Below, in pieces: positions 26,047-35,134 of a stretch of DNA of 64,000 nt. Below the pieces are notes generated by a model. That model was not told the origin of the DNA, did no database searches, and worked only from the letters and a program-made list of their open reading frames with translations. The translations under genes and the position numbers were made by a program. The stretch's first letter is position 1; each line of letters begins with the position of its first letter. Source of the DNA: Mesorhizobium mediterraneum (GTDB lineage: Bacteria > Pseudomonadota > Alphaproteobacteria > Rhizobiales > Rhizobiaceae); the NCBI RefSeq assembly GCF_002284565.1, contig NZ_NPKI01000011.1, forward strand, positions 1 through 64,000. Direction: 5' to 3'.

Positions 26047-26862
26047 CTACTTCCCCAACTCGATCGACTTTAGCCGCGCCGCTTCCACCGCTTCGGTGAG
26101 CAGGTGGGTCAGCCGGTCCTCGCCCATCAGCACGGCCAGCGCGGCGGCCGTGGTGCCGTTCGGGCTGGTCACCTGCTGGCGCAGCACGCCCGGATCTTCG
26201 CCGCTTTCGGCGGCGAGCGAGGCGGCGCCATAGACCGTCTGCATGGCCAGCAGCCTGGCCGTCTTGGTCGGCAAGCCGGCCTTCTCGGCCGCCACGGTCA
26301 ACGCTTCGATGAAATGGAAGATATAGGCGGGTCCCGACCCGGACACCGCCGTCACCGCATCCATCAGGCCTTCGTCGTCGATATCGGTCACTTCCCCACT
26401 CGCCGAAAGCAGATCGGCGACGAAACGCTTGGTGTCGTCGGAAACCAGCCTGTTGGAAAACACCACCATCATGCCCTTGCCAATCGCCGCCGGCGTGTTG
26501 GGCATGCAGCGCACGATCGGCGCGCGATCGCCCAGAATGGCCTCGAACGTGGCGACCGGCGTTCCGGCGGCGATGCTGACGAAGGTGGTGCGGCCATCAT
26601 TGAAGCGCTTGTAGGCGGCGGTCACGTCGCGGATCACCTGCGGCTTCACCGCGATGACGACGAGGGCCGGCACCGCGTCCGCCGGAATGCCGCCGGCATC
26701 TGCGGCGGCACCGCAGCCCAGCGCTTCGGCGCGCTTGCGCAGATCGGCATTGGGCTCGACCACGAAAACCGCCGCCGGGGGGAGCTTGCCCGATTTCAGC
26801 CAGCCCGAGAGCATGGCGTAACCCATATTGCCGCAGCCGGCGAGAACGAGCCTGATCGTCAT
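26047..26862 (-). CDS. proC: Pyrroline-5-carboxylate reductase
   Basis: The last enzyme of proline synthesis, reducing 1-pyrroline-5-carboxylate with NAD(P)H. The 271-residue protein starts with the Rossmann motif L-A-G-C-G-N-M-G-Y-A-M, and has MPNTPAAIGKGMMV and AVSGSGPAYIFHFIEAL, then QVTSPNGTTAAAL near the end, all highly characteristic. GGAGG lies six bases before the ATG. It is convergent with vapC and stands alone. Confidence 0.95.
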   Translation of the reverse strand: MTIRLVLAGCGNMGYAMLSGWLKSGKLPPAAVFVVEPNADLRKRAEALGCGAAADAGGIPADAVPALVVIAVKPQVIRDVTAAYKRFNDGRTTFVSIAAGTPVATFEAILGDRAPIVRCMPNTPAAIGKGMMVVFSNRLVSDDTKRFVADLLSASGEVTDIDDEGLMDAVTAVSGSGPAYIFHFIEALTVAAEKAGLPTKTARLLAMQTVYGAASLAAESGEDPGVLRQQVTSPNGTTAAALAVLMGEDRLTHLLTEAVEAARLKSIELGK

Positions 26863-26936
26863 GGAAAACCTCCGCTAAAAGGTTCTCCCATAGACGCTCG
26901 CGACTAGGCGGGAAAGTCCTCTTGGGATGGATGGCG

Positions 26937-28256
26937 TCAGGACAGGCCCCGAACTGCCATCGGCCGCAGCGACACCTGCCTCAGGCCGAACATGCCGAAC
27001 ACGAAGAACAACCAGACCGGATCGGCGCGATGGAAGAAGAAGCTTTCGAGGAAGGCGTTCAGCGCTGCGAACAGCGCCACCATCATGAAGAAGTCGCCGA
27101 GATAGATGTTTTCCTTGCGCAAGGGGATGCGCATGTAGTCGCGCAGCGGTGCGATCAGGAAAGTGTAGACCGCCACGCAGAGCGCCGGGATGCCCATCAG
27201 CACCGCGATGTCGAGATAGCCATTATGGCCATGCACGATGGTTCTGATATCCCAGGCCCGGTCGAAGGGCTGGTCCTGGTTGAGCAGCAGCGGCGTGCCC
27301 CAGAAGCTCTCGTAGCCGTAGCCGGTCCACGGCCGCTTCGCCAGCATCTCGCCGGCGAACTCCCACAGCGTCGTCCGCCCGGTGTAGGTCAGGTCGGGGA
27401 AATAGAGTGCCGCCAGATGCTTCACCGGCGGCAGGAAGACAATACCCAGCGTGGCGATCGCCGCGGCGATGATCGCCAGCGCAAACAGGATCGGCGTGCC
27501 GAGCCGCATGCCGATCAGGCTCGGCAGCACGACGATCAGGATCGAGAACGGCACCAGTCCCGCGGTCGTCTTGGAACCGGTGTGCAACATGAAGATCATC
27601 GCCGCGCAGAAGATCGACGCGCCCCATAGCCGCTGTCCGCGCCGGTAGAGGTACAGCCCGGCGAAGCTGAAGCAGGCCATGACAGGTCCGGCGATATTCT
27701 TGTGGGTGAACACGCCGCGCCACAGGCCGGCATGTTCCGGCTCCAGCGAAGCGGTGGTGTGCAGTGCCTCGTGCGGAAAGACGATGAGGCCGACATAGGA
27801 AAGGCCCATGACGACGACGGTGGTAAAGATGATGACTTTCGAGAAAGCCTCGGCGTCACGGGTCAGCGCCAGGATCGTCGCCATTGTCAAAATGCCGATC
27901 AGCGTGAACGAAGCGGCGCGCATGGCCGTCGGCGGGTCGGTTGCCATCACCACCGACAGCACGAGGAAAGCCAGCATCAGCAGCCAGGACGGGCTGAGCA
28001 GCGAGCGCACCACGCGCGGGTCGGCGAAAGCCATCAGCGAGAAGATCGAGATCGCGCCAAGCGAGCCGAAGCCGAGCTGGTTGACGATGTCGCCGCCGTC
28101 GCCGGTCATTTCGGCGCCGGCCGGCTGGAAGGGGCGGAACGACACCAGGATGACGGTAAACAGCAGCGCCGCGATCGCGGTCGCGACGCCGTCGCGCGTG
28201 AACGCCGCGCTGAGCGGCGCGCGCTCAGTTCTTCTCAGGCTGCCGGTATTGCTCAT
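26937..28256 (-). CDS. O-antigen ligase / ExoQ-like polymerase family membrane protein
   Basis: A protein of about 439 residues with ten or more hydrophobic segments. The Wzy_C-like loop is visible as L-W-R-G-V-F-T-H-K-N-I-A-G, followed later by Y-F-P-D-L-T-Y-T-G-R-T-T-L-W, P-W-T-G-Y-G-Y-E-S-F-W-G and HGHNGYLDIAVL. This is the WaaL/ExoQ family, which either polymerises repeat units (Wzy) or ligates polysaccharide. In this cluster polymerisation seems the better guess. The ATG at 28256 is preferred over the open frame to 28298; the gene overlaps the upstream glycosyltransferase by 32 bases. Confidence 0.85.
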   Translation of the reverse strand: MSNTGSLRRTERAPLSAAFTRDGVATAIAALLFTVILVSFRPFQPAGAEMTGDGGDIVNQLGFGSLGAISIFSLMAFADPRVVRSLLSPSWLLMLAFLVLSVVMATDPPTAMRAASFTLIGILTMATILALTRDAEAFSKVIIFTTVVVMGLSYVGLIVFPHEALHTTASLEPEHAGLWRGVFTHKNIAGPVMACFSFAGLYLYRRGQRLWGASIFCAAMIFMLHTGSKTTAGLVPFSILIVVLPSLIGMRLGTPILFALAIIAAAIATLGIVFLPPVKHLAALYFPDLTYTGRTTLWEFAGEMLAKRPWTGYGYESFWGTPLLLNQDQPFDRAWDIRTIVHGHNGYLDIAVLMGIPALCVAVYTFLIAPLRDYMRIPLRKENIYLGDFFMMVALFAALNAFLESFFFHRADPVWLFFVFGMFGLRQVSLRPMAVRGLS

Positions 28257-29223
28257 TGGCATATCCGAATTCGGCAAGCACGCGGCCGAGGGCGACATGA
28301 ATGGGGTATAAGGCGGCCGCCGATGATCCCGTCCGCATCAGCCTGGCCGCACCGCGAAACGGCGAGGCGGCAAGCAGCGCCAGGCTCTTTAGAAAGACCT
28401 TGGTGCCGGCAAACGGCGTGCCAGCCCGTTTCTTCTTCTCGACCAGTGTCGAGATGACGCCATTGCGCAGGCTGCGGGCGCGGATCCAGTCGGCTTCGAC
28501 GCGTCGGGCCGGGACGCTTTCCCGCACTTGCGCCTCGGCGCACCAGCCAAGCACAAAGCCTCTTTGCGCGGCGCGGCTCAGGAAATCGGAATCGCCGCCG
28601 CCTATGAAGTTGAATTTCAGGTCGAGGAAGGGCGGCCCCATGGCGGTGAGCACGTAACGCCCAACCAGCAGATTGCCGGAGGAATAGAGCGCAGGCACAC
28701 GCCTGGTCTCCCGGTAGGGTGGAGCAAAGACCGGGTGCTCGGCCCATCCAGCATGGGCGGCGTCGGCAAACACAGGCCTTTGCGGGCCACCGACGATGTC
28801 GGCACTGAGTGTCTCAGCCGCCGTGCACATGCGCTCGAGCCATTGCGGATCGGCGATCTCGTCATCGTCGATGACCAGCAAGTGCCTGAAATTTGGAAAG
28901 TGCAGGATCGCCGTCTGCCAGCCGGCATTATAGGCGCTGCAATTGCCGCGCTCATGCGCAATGATGACCATGCCTGATATCTCGCCGCGCTCGAACAGCG
29001 GCAGCGCCGCCCTGGCGCCGGCGCGCGCCTCGGCCTCGTTCTCAATGACGATGATTGCGAAGCGTCTGCCGGTTTGCTGGGCCTTGAGCGATGCCAGCGT
29101 CGCCAGCAGCTGCTCGGGCCGTTTGAAGGTCGGCAGCGTCACGACCGCCTCGACGGCCGTCGTGACAAGCCCCGGAGAGCGCCCCGCGATCGATACCGAA
29201 TCGTCCGATGGCAATGGGATCAT
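28225..29223 (-). CDS. Family 2 glycosyltransferase (ExoM-like)
   Basis: A 332-residue GT-A transferase. The start of the domain is V-V-T-L-P-T-F-K-R-P-E-Q-L-L, the nucleotide-binding acids are in L-L-V-I-D-D-D-E-I-A-D, and F-I-G-G-G-D-S-D-F-L supplies the acceptor-side motif. DDDE and the length resemble ExoM of Sinorhizobium, which adds glucose in succinoglycan synthesis; the sugar here is unknown. The long basic C-terminus carries a hydrophobic stretch that may touch the membrane. It overlaps the O-antigen-ligase-like gene by 32 bases. Confidence 0.85.
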   Translation of the reverse strand: MIPLPSDDSVSIAGRSPGLVTTAVEAVVTLPTFKRPEQLLATLASLKAQQTGRRFAIIVIENEAEARAGARAALPLFERGEISGMVIIAHERGNCSAYNAGWQTAILHFPNFRHLLVIDDDEIADPQWLERMCTAAETLSADIVGGPQRPVFADAAHAGWAEHPVFAPPYRETRRVPALYSSGNLLVGRYVLTAMGPPFLDLKFNFIGGGDSDFLSRAAQRGFVLGWCAEAQVRESVPARRVEADWIRARSLRNGVISTLVEKKKRAGTPFAGTKVFLKSLALLAASPFRGAARLMRTGSSAAALYPIHVALGRVLAEFGYANEQYRQPEKN

Positions 29224-29397
29224 CCGTGTTCAGCCCGGGATGGTGAGTTTGGTCCTTGATAGCATCGCGACGATAACGTTTCGTTAATCACCTTTCGCGG
29301 ACAAGCCCGCAAATCCGCGACTCCAGGCCGCCAAATACCTTCACTTAATCAAGGCTTCACCGCGCTTTGCTAGCTGTATCCGCTCAGGATAGGTGAG

Positions 29398-30570
29398 ATG
29401 CATCTGCTGTTCGCCACATCGATTGTGCCCGACGGCGCTCTTGCCTCGGGCTATGAGATCGCCAATGCCGCGATCATCGCCGCATTGCGGCGCGCCGGCG
29501 CGCGCGTCACGGTGATCGGCTTCACCTGGCCCGGCAAGCCTGCGAGCGATCCGCAAAACACCATCGTGCTCGGTGCCGTCGATGTGCGCACCGAAAGCGC
29601 GTCATCGCTGCAAAAGCTCGCTTGGGTTGCAAAGGCGCTGCTCTCCGGCCTCACTTTCGCGTCGGTCAAGCTGCGCGTGGTCTCCGACAGCGAGGTCCAA
29701 GCCGCCGTCGAGCGTGCCGGCCCTTTCGACGGCTACGTCTTGAATTCGGTGCAGTTCGCCGGCGCCTTCGAAAGCCTCTTCGGCGACCGGCCGTCGATCT
29801 TCGTCGCCCACAATGTCGAGCACAGTTCGGCGCTGCAGAACGCCGCTGCTGCCGGCGGTCTCTTCCAGCGCATGTTGTTTCGCCGTGAGGCCAAGCTGCT
29901 CAAGGTCATTGAAGCACGACTTTGCCGCCGGGCACGCTTCGTCTTCACGCTGGCCGAGGAAGATCGCTCAGCGCTCGGCGTCGGCTCCGACGATCGTTCG
30001 GCGATGCTGCCGCTGGTGACTCGCGCCGAGCCGCCCGCGCAAAAAACCCTGCGCCGTATCGATTGCGACGCGGCGTTGATCGGCACCTGGACCTGGCAGC
30101 CGAACCGCATCGGCCTCGATTGGTTCCTGGACAAAGTGGTGCCGCATCTCAGGCCGGATTTCCGGGTCAGGATCGCCGGCAGCGTGCCGCCGGGCGTCAT
30201 TTCCACGCATCCCGGTGTCGAATTCGTCGGCCGCGTGCCGGACGCGCAGGCCTTCGTGCGCAGTGCCGCCGTCATTCCGCTGATCAGCACCTCCGGCAGC
30301 GGCGTGCAGCTCAAGACCATCGAGACTTTCGAACTCGGCCTGCCTTCCGTCGCCACCAGCCATTCGCTGCGCGGCATCGATCATCGCCCGGTCAATTGCG
30401 TCGTGGCCGACGATCCGGTCGCCTTCGCCGGCGCCCTGGAAGCCGCGACGGCCAATGTCAGGGACGTCGACGGAAGCGCTTTCCACCGCCGGCAGGTGAA
30501 AGCGCTCGATGCCGCAATCAGGCTCGGCCTGAAAAAGCTCGATCCCATCAGGCAGGAGGTGTTCGCGTGA
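29398..30570 (+). CDS. Glycosyltransferase, GT-B type (group 1-like)
   Basis: A 390-residue protein with a GT-B layout: N-terminal domain with FVAHNVEHSSALQN near residue 140, and the C-terminal donor domain L-I-G-T-W-T-W-Q-P-N-R, R-I-A-G-S-V-P-P-G, V-E-F-V-G-R-V-P-D, then PLISTSGSGVQLKTIE with the conserved acid. It belongs to the exopolysaccharide cluster and is translationally coupled to the next gene (its TGA overlaps the GTG). AGGATAGGTGAG lies before the ATG. Donor and acceptor are unknown. Confidence 0.82.
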   Translation: MHLLFATSIVPDGALASGYEIANAAIIAALRRAGARVTVIGFTWPGKPASDPQNTIVLGAVDVRTESASSLQKLAWVAKALLSGLTFASVKLRVVSDSEVQAAVERAGPFDGYVLNSVQFAGAFESLFGDRPSIFVAHNVEHSSALQNAAAAGGLFQRMLFRREAKLLKVIEARLCRRARFVFTLAEEDRSALGVGSDDRSAMLPLVTRAEPPAQKTLRRIDCDAALIGTWTWQPNRIGLDWFLDKVVPHLRPDFRVRIAGSVPPGVISTHPGVEFVGRVPDAQAFVRSAAVIPLISTSGSGVQLKTIETFELGLPSVATSHSLRGIDHRPVNCVVADDPVAFAGALEAATANVRDVDGSAFHRRQVKALDAAIRLGLKKLDPIRQEVFA

Positions 30571-31385
30571 ACATGCACACCGCCCGCGCCGCATTCGGGG
30601 TCGACAGTTTGAAATCGATCCTCGGCATATCCGTCCTCGCCATCCGCTGGGACGATGCGGTCGCCCTGCTGACCCGGTTGATTGCAGAGCGGCGCTTCAC
30701 CAAGGTCAGCTTTCTCAACGCCCACAACGCCAATGTCGCCTATACGGAGCCGGTCTTTGCCAAGGCACTCGACGATTTTCTCATCCTGCCCGACGGTGTC
30801 GGCGTCGATCTGGCGGCGAAACTGCTCTACGGAACTTGGTTTCCGGACAATCTCAACGGCACCGATTTCATCCCTGCTTTCCTGCAGGCGTCCGCCAAGC
30901 CGCTGACCGTGGGGCTGCTCGGCGCGACGCAGGCCAACGCCGAGGCGGCATCGAAGAAGCTGGCAGCGCTCGCGTTGCAGCACAGATTCGTGGTCATCCA
31001 CGACGGCTATTTCTCCCCCGCAGAGGAGCCGGCAATCGTCGATCGCATCGCCAGATTGCGGCCGGACGTGCTGCTTGTCGCCATGGGCGTGCCGCGCCAG
31101 GAATTGTGGATCGCGCGCCACATCGATGCGCGCCACTGCACACTGCCGATCGCCGTCGGCGCGCTGCTCGATTTCCTGAGCGGCGCGGTGCCGCGGGCGC
31201 CGCTGTGGATGCGCCGGCTCAGGCTCGAATGGCTGTTTCGGCTGTGGATCGAGCCGGGCCGCCTCTGGCGCCGCTATGTCGTCGGTAATCCTGTGTTTCT
31301 GTGGCGCGTCATTGGCCAGAAATTCTTGCGCAGGCCCGCCCCTGCCAGATCAGGCCGCGGGGCAGGCTCCGGAGCGGGCCATTGA
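30567..31385 (+). CDS. WecG/TagA/CpsF family glycosyltransferase
   Basis: A 272-residue member of GT26. The diagnostic stretch is F-L-N-A-H-N-A-N-V, then L-P-D-G-V-G-V-D-L and N-L-N-G-T-D-F-I-P, followed by V-G-L-L-G-A and V-A-M-G-V-P-R-Q-E. These enzymes add N-acetylmannosaminuronic acid or ManNAc to lipid-linked sugars. I chose the GTG at 30567, seven bases after GGAGG, over the ATG at 30573. It overlaps the previous stop by four bases and the next gene begins at its stop, so three transferase genes are coupled. Confidence 0.85.
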   Translation: MNMHTARAAFGVDSLKSILGISVLAIRWDDAVALLTRLIAERRFTKVSFLNAHNANVAYTEPVFAKALDDFLILPDGVGVDLAAKLLYGTWFPDNLNGTDFIPAFLQASAKPLTVGLLGATQANAEAASKKLAALALQHRFVVIHDGYFSPAEEPAIVDRIARLRPDVLLVAMGVPRQELWIARHIDARHCTLPIAVGALLDFLSGAVPRAPLWMRRLRLEWLFRLWIEPGRLWRRYVVGNPVFLWRVIGQKFLRRPAPARSGRGAGSGAGH

Positions 31386-32305
31386 ACAGCCGGTTCGTGC
31401 CGAGCCCTGCCGCCGGACCCGATGTCCTTCGCCGGACGCCGACGGCGGCGGTCGTTACGGCAAGCTATGCGCCGGATTTGGAGCGTTGCCGCCTGCTGTG
31501 CGAAACCCTCGACCGCTACGTTTCCGGCGTGGCGCACCACTATATCCTTGTCGAGCATCGCGATGTGGCGCTGTTTCGCCAGCTGGAGAACAGCCGCCGC
31601 ACCATCGTCGACGAGTGGGACCTGTTGCCGCGCTGGCTGCATGCCTTCGACGATCCGCTCAGCCTGTTCCGTCGGCGCATCTGGCTAAGCCTGAAGACCA
31701 TGCCGCTGCGCGGCTGGCATGTGCAGCAGCTTCGCCGCATCGCGATATCGGCGCACGCCGGGGAAGATGTGCTGATCTTCTGCGATTCCGACGTGGCGTT
31801 CCTAAAACCTTTCGACTGCAGCGCCTTCTGGCGCGATGGCAAGGTGCGGCTGTTCCGCCGCGACGGCGTGCTATCCGGTGATGGTCATGAGGACCATCGC
31901 ATCTGGTCGCGCAATGCGGGCTCGGCGCTCGGCATCGATCCATCAGAGGTTTCCACCCACGATTACATTTCGACGCTGATTGCATGGCGCCGCGAAACCG
32001 TGACGGCGATGTGCGCCCGGATCGAGAAGATCCATGGCCGCAACTGGGTCGAGGCCGTCGGCGCTGTGCGCAAATTTTCCGAATGCATGATCTACGGCCG
32101 CTATGTCGACGACGTGCTCGACGGTGCCGGCCATTTCCACGGCTCGGAGGAGTTCTGCCGCGTCCACTGGACGGGCGAAGCGCTGTCGGATGACGAGTTC
32201 CGCCGCTTCGTCGCCGCCATGGCACCGGAACAGGTAGCCATCGGCATGCAGTCCTTCATCGGCACGGATATCGGTCGCATCCGCCGCCTGATCGGGCTCG
32301 ATTAG
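31382..32305 (+). CDS. DUF6492-like putative glycosyltransferase
   Basis: A protein of about 307 residues with L-I-F-C-D-S-D-V-A-F, a DXD-like metal site, and T-A-S-Y-A-P-D-L-E-R-C near the start, which fit a GT-A-like fold. D-H-R-I-W-S-R-N-A lies in the second half. The likely start is the TTG at 31382, which overlaps the previous stop codon; the longer open frame from 31301 overlaps the upstream gene. It is placed in the exopolysaccharide cluster. DUF6492 members have no proven donor, so this call rests on motif and context. Confidence 0.7.
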   Translation: MNSRFVPSPAAGPDVLRRTPTAAVVTASYAPDLERCRLLCETLDRYVSGVAHHYILVEHRDVALFRQLENSRRTIVDEWDLLPRWLHAFDDPLSLFRRRIWLSLKTMPLRGWHVQQLRRIAISAHAGEDVLIFCDSDVAFLKPFDCSAFWRDGKVRLFRRDGVLSGDGHEDHRIWSRNAGSALGIDPSEVSTHDYISTLIAWRRETVTAMCARIEKIHGRNWVEAVGAVRKFSECMIYGRYVDDVLDGAGHFHGSEEFCRVHWTGEALSDDEFRRFVAAMAPEQVAIGMQSFIGTDIGRIRRLIGLD

Positions 32306-32393
32306 TCCTTGGGTCAGACCCTGAACGACCGGTTGAGCCCACCGCCCCTTGCCGTTTTCCCGGTAGGGGTGATGAAAGGGTGGAAGTCGCCTG

Positions 32394-33542
32394 TTACAGA
32401 CGGAAGCGCAGGTTCCGTCGCGTGAGCTCGTTGACCGAGGTGCAGCCCATCAGCTTCATGCCACGCTCGATCTCGATGTGCATCAATTCCAGTGCGCGTT
32501 CGACGCCGGCCTGCCCGGCGGCCGCCAGCGGGAAAAGGTAGTAGCGGCCCAATCCGACGGCTTTTGCGCCCAGCGAGAGGGCCTTGAGCACGTGCGTGCC
32601 GCGCTGAACGCCACCATCCATCATCACGTCGATTCGGTCTCCTACCGCATCGACGATCTCGGCAAGCTGGTCGAACGCGGTACGCGAGCCGTCGAGTTGG
32701 CGACCGCCGTGATTGGAGAGGACAATTCCGGTGCAGCCAATCTCGACCGCGCGCCTGGCATCCTCGACCGACATGACGCCTTTCAGGCAGAACTGTCCGC
32801 CCCAGTGCTGCACCATCTCGGCAACGTCGTCCCACGCCATGGAGGGGTCCAACATCTCCGTGAAGTAGCGGCTGATCGACATCGCGCCGCCGCCCATGTC
32901 GACATGACCGTCGAGCTGCGGCAGCTTGAACCGCTCATGCGTGTAGTAGTTGATCGCCCATGACGGTTTGACCGCGAACTGCGCGATGCCAGCGAGGTTG
33001 AGCTTGAAGGGAATGGCGAACCCCGTTCGCTTGTCACGCTCGCGGTTGCCGCCGGTGATGCTGTCTACCGTCAGCATCATCACCTCTACCCCCGCCTGCT
33101 TGGCCCGAGCCATCATCTCACGGTTCAATCCACGGTCCTTGTGGAAGTAGAATTGGTAGACTTGCGGCCCATTGCTGATTTGGCGCGCCTCTTCGAGGCT
33201 GACGGTGCCGAGCGAGGAGACGCCGAACATCGTGCCATATTTCGCCGCCGCTGCCGCCACCGCACGTTCGCCCTGATGGTGGAACAGGCGCTGGAGCGCT
33301 GTTGGCGAGCAGTAGACCGGCATCGCCAGCTTCTGGCCCATGACGGTCACCGACATGTCCACATTGGTCACGCCGCGCAGGACATTCGGCACCAGGTCGC
33401 AGTCATCGAAGGCAGCCCTGTTGCGCCGATAGGTGTCTTCGTCATCTGCCGCGCCGTCAATGTAGTTGAAGATCGGTCGGGGAAGGCGCTGTTTGGCCAT
33501 GCTGCGGAAGTCATGGAAGTCGTGGCAGTTGCTCAGACGCAT
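32394..33542 (-). CDS. lldD: FMN-dependent alpha-hydroxy-acid dehydrogenase (L-lactate dehydrogenase type)
   Basis: A 382-residue flavoenzyme of the LldD/glycolate oxidase family, oxidising L-2-hydroxy acids. The catalytic His-Arg motif is in I-V-L-S-N-H-G-G-R-Q-L-D, with D-V-M-M-D-G-G-V-Q-R-G-T-H-V for the phosphate-binding loop, and F-N-Y-I-D-G-A-A-D-D-E near the start. LldD feeds electrons to the quinone pool. It sits between two exopolysaccharide blocks on the minus strand, so it looks like an intruder in the cluster. I chose the ATG at 33542 over the open frame to 33605. Confidence 0.88.
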   Translation of the reverse strand: MRLSNCHDFHDFRSMAKQRLPRPIFNYIDGAADDEDTYRRNRAAFDDCDLVPNVLRGVTNVDMSVTVMGQKLAMPVYCSPTALQRLFHHQGERAVAAAAAKYGTMFGVSSLGTVSLEEARQISNGPQVYQFYFHKDRGLNREMMARAKQAGVEVMMLTVDSITGGNRERDKRTGFAIPFKLNLAGIAQFAVKPSWAINYYTHERFKLPQLDGHVDMGGGAMSISRYFTEMLDPSMAWDDVAEMVQHWGGQFCLKGVMSVEDARRAVEIGCTGIVLSNHGGRQLDGSRTAFDQLAEIVDAVGDRIDVMMDGGVQRGTHVLKALSLGAKAVGLGRYYLFPLAAAGQAGVERALELMHIEIERGMKLMGCTSVNELTRRNLRFRL

Positions 33543-33686
33543 CTCATCACTCTGTTGGCCCGGGCTCAACTCCGTTGGCCTGGGCCCACCTGCCCGATAG
33601 CACACTGCTGCGCAATGCCTAAACTGAGGCGGGCTGAACGAGGGACGGCCGCAACGGGCCGGGCGTCGGCGGCCAGCTGATCGACC

Positions 33687-34982
33687 CTACACCGGCTTCG
33701 CCGGTTTGCGCATCGCCGAATAGGTGAGCAGCGTCGAGGCGAGGTAGAGCAGCAGGAAGACGACATTGAGCGACAACACCAGTTCCGGCATGTCCAGGAT
33801 GGTGGTCAGCACATAGGTCAGCAGGACCGCCTTCAGCCCGGCAAGCAGGGCCAGGTTGATCGCCCGCACCAGCGTCTGGCCGCGCGCGAACAGAAGCTCG
33901 GCCTGATATTCGACCAGGTTGCGCAGGCCTGGCACGCAGATCGCCAGCGCCACCAGAGGGGCGGCCTCGGCAACATTCTTGCCCAGCGCGTTGGGAAAGA
34001 AATGCAGCACGATGGCGAGCGCCGCCAGCGCCAGCGTCGAGACCAGGAACACGCCGCCTTCGATGCCGCTCTTGACCGAAAGGCGCGACAGCAGTTCCGG
34101 CGCGCGCATCATGCGCTGCACCAGCATCATCGAGAAGGTGCGGATCGGGATCGCGGTCAGGTCGACAAGCCGCATGATGATGGCATAGATGCCGGCGAGG
34201 TGCGGACCGCCGATCGCCAGCACCAGCAGCTTGTCGAATTCCATCTGCAGGTAGAACAGCACCTCCGCGCCGGCCACGTAGATGGAATCGGCGAGCCGCC
34301 GCAGATAGAGTTCCAGTCGCAGCCGCAGCCTCTGGCGCGGATAGAAAAATCCGAAGGCGATGAGCAGCGAGGCGGCGTTGGCGCCGATATAATACCAGGA
34401 CCAGACCCCTATGGTCGGCTGCGCAGCGAACATGAACAGCACGGCGCCGAGCGCCCGCAAGGCCGTTGCCAGGATCGTCAGCAGCGCGGCGCGGCCGAAC
34501 TTGCCGAGGCCGTTGTTGACGATCAGCGCGACCTCGACCGGCCGCCATAACAGCGCCTCGGCAAAGACGATCGCCGCAAAGACCGACAGCGGCACGGTGC
34601 TGGCAAAGAAGATCAGGTAGACGCCGTAGGAGGCGGCAGCCAGCAACGGCAGCGATATCACTCCGAGCAGAAGGAAGCCGGCGGTGAAGGTGCCTATCAG
34701 ATTGGGGCGGATGGTGGCGGTTCGGTAAAGCGCCGAGATGAAGCCGAAGCCCAGGATGCGCGACAGCATCACGCCGGCCGCCGAAGCGGTCGCGAACATG
34801 CCGAACTCGGCGATGGACAGCGTGTTGGCCAGCGCGATGAAATAGGCGAGCGAAAACACCAGCCGCCCGCCTGCGCCGCTGATCGCCGAGAGATAGTCGC
34901 GAACCAGTCCCCGTCGCTCGGCCACGAAAGCGCCGATCCGGGCGAGGGGCCGCCTTTGCGGGATGTTGCCAGCCTGAGTCAT
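33687..34982 (-). CDS. Wzx-like polysaccharide flippase / MATE-type exporter
   Basis: A 431-residue membrane protein with about twelve hydrophobic segments. The N-terminal part matches the polysaccharide biosynthesis family (F-S-L-A-Y-F-I-A-L-A-N-T-L-S-I-A-E-F-G-M) and GVYLIFFASTVPLSVFAAI follows. It probably flips lipid-linked repeat units across the inner membrane. It is on the strand opposite to the chain-length protein, with only a 150-base gap, so the two are divergently transcribed. Confidence 0.85.
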   Translation of the reverse strand: MTQAGNIPQRRPLARIGAFVAERRGLVRDYLSAISGAGGRLVFSLAYFIALANTLSIAEFGMFATASAAGVMLSRILGFGFISALYRTATIRPNLIGTFTAGFLLLGVISLPLLAAASYGVYLIFFASTVPLSVFAAIVFAEALLWRPVEVALIVNNGLGKFGRAALLTILATALRALGAVLFMFAAQPTIGVWSWYYIGANAASLLIAFGFFYPRQRLRLRLELYLRRLADSIYVAGAEVLFYLQMEFDKLLVLAIGGPHLAGIYAIIMRLVDLTAIPIRTFSMMLVQRMMRAPELLSRLSVKSGIEGGVFLVSTLALAALAIVLHFFPNALGKNVAEAAPLVALAICVPGLRNLVEYQAELLFARGQTLVRAINLALLAGLKAVLLTYVLTTILDMPELVLSLNVVFLLLYLASTLLTYSAMRKPAKPV

Positions 34983-35134
34983 GTGTCGGAGACAGCATAG
35001 GTTGGAAAGTTTAACGCGCCGTTCTGAACGCTTTTTGTTGCTTCAAGAAGGACACAACCGAAGAGGGAAACCTCATCTTCAAGGCAGAGAAATTAACCGT
35101 TTGTTTCCTATGCTTGTTTAGCGTGGCTTAACGA

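Noticed and set aside
32306..32393. A stem-loop between the DUF6492-like gene and lldD
   Set aside because: The CACCGCCCCT / AGGGGTG pairing has mismatches and a long loop; too weak to call a terminator.
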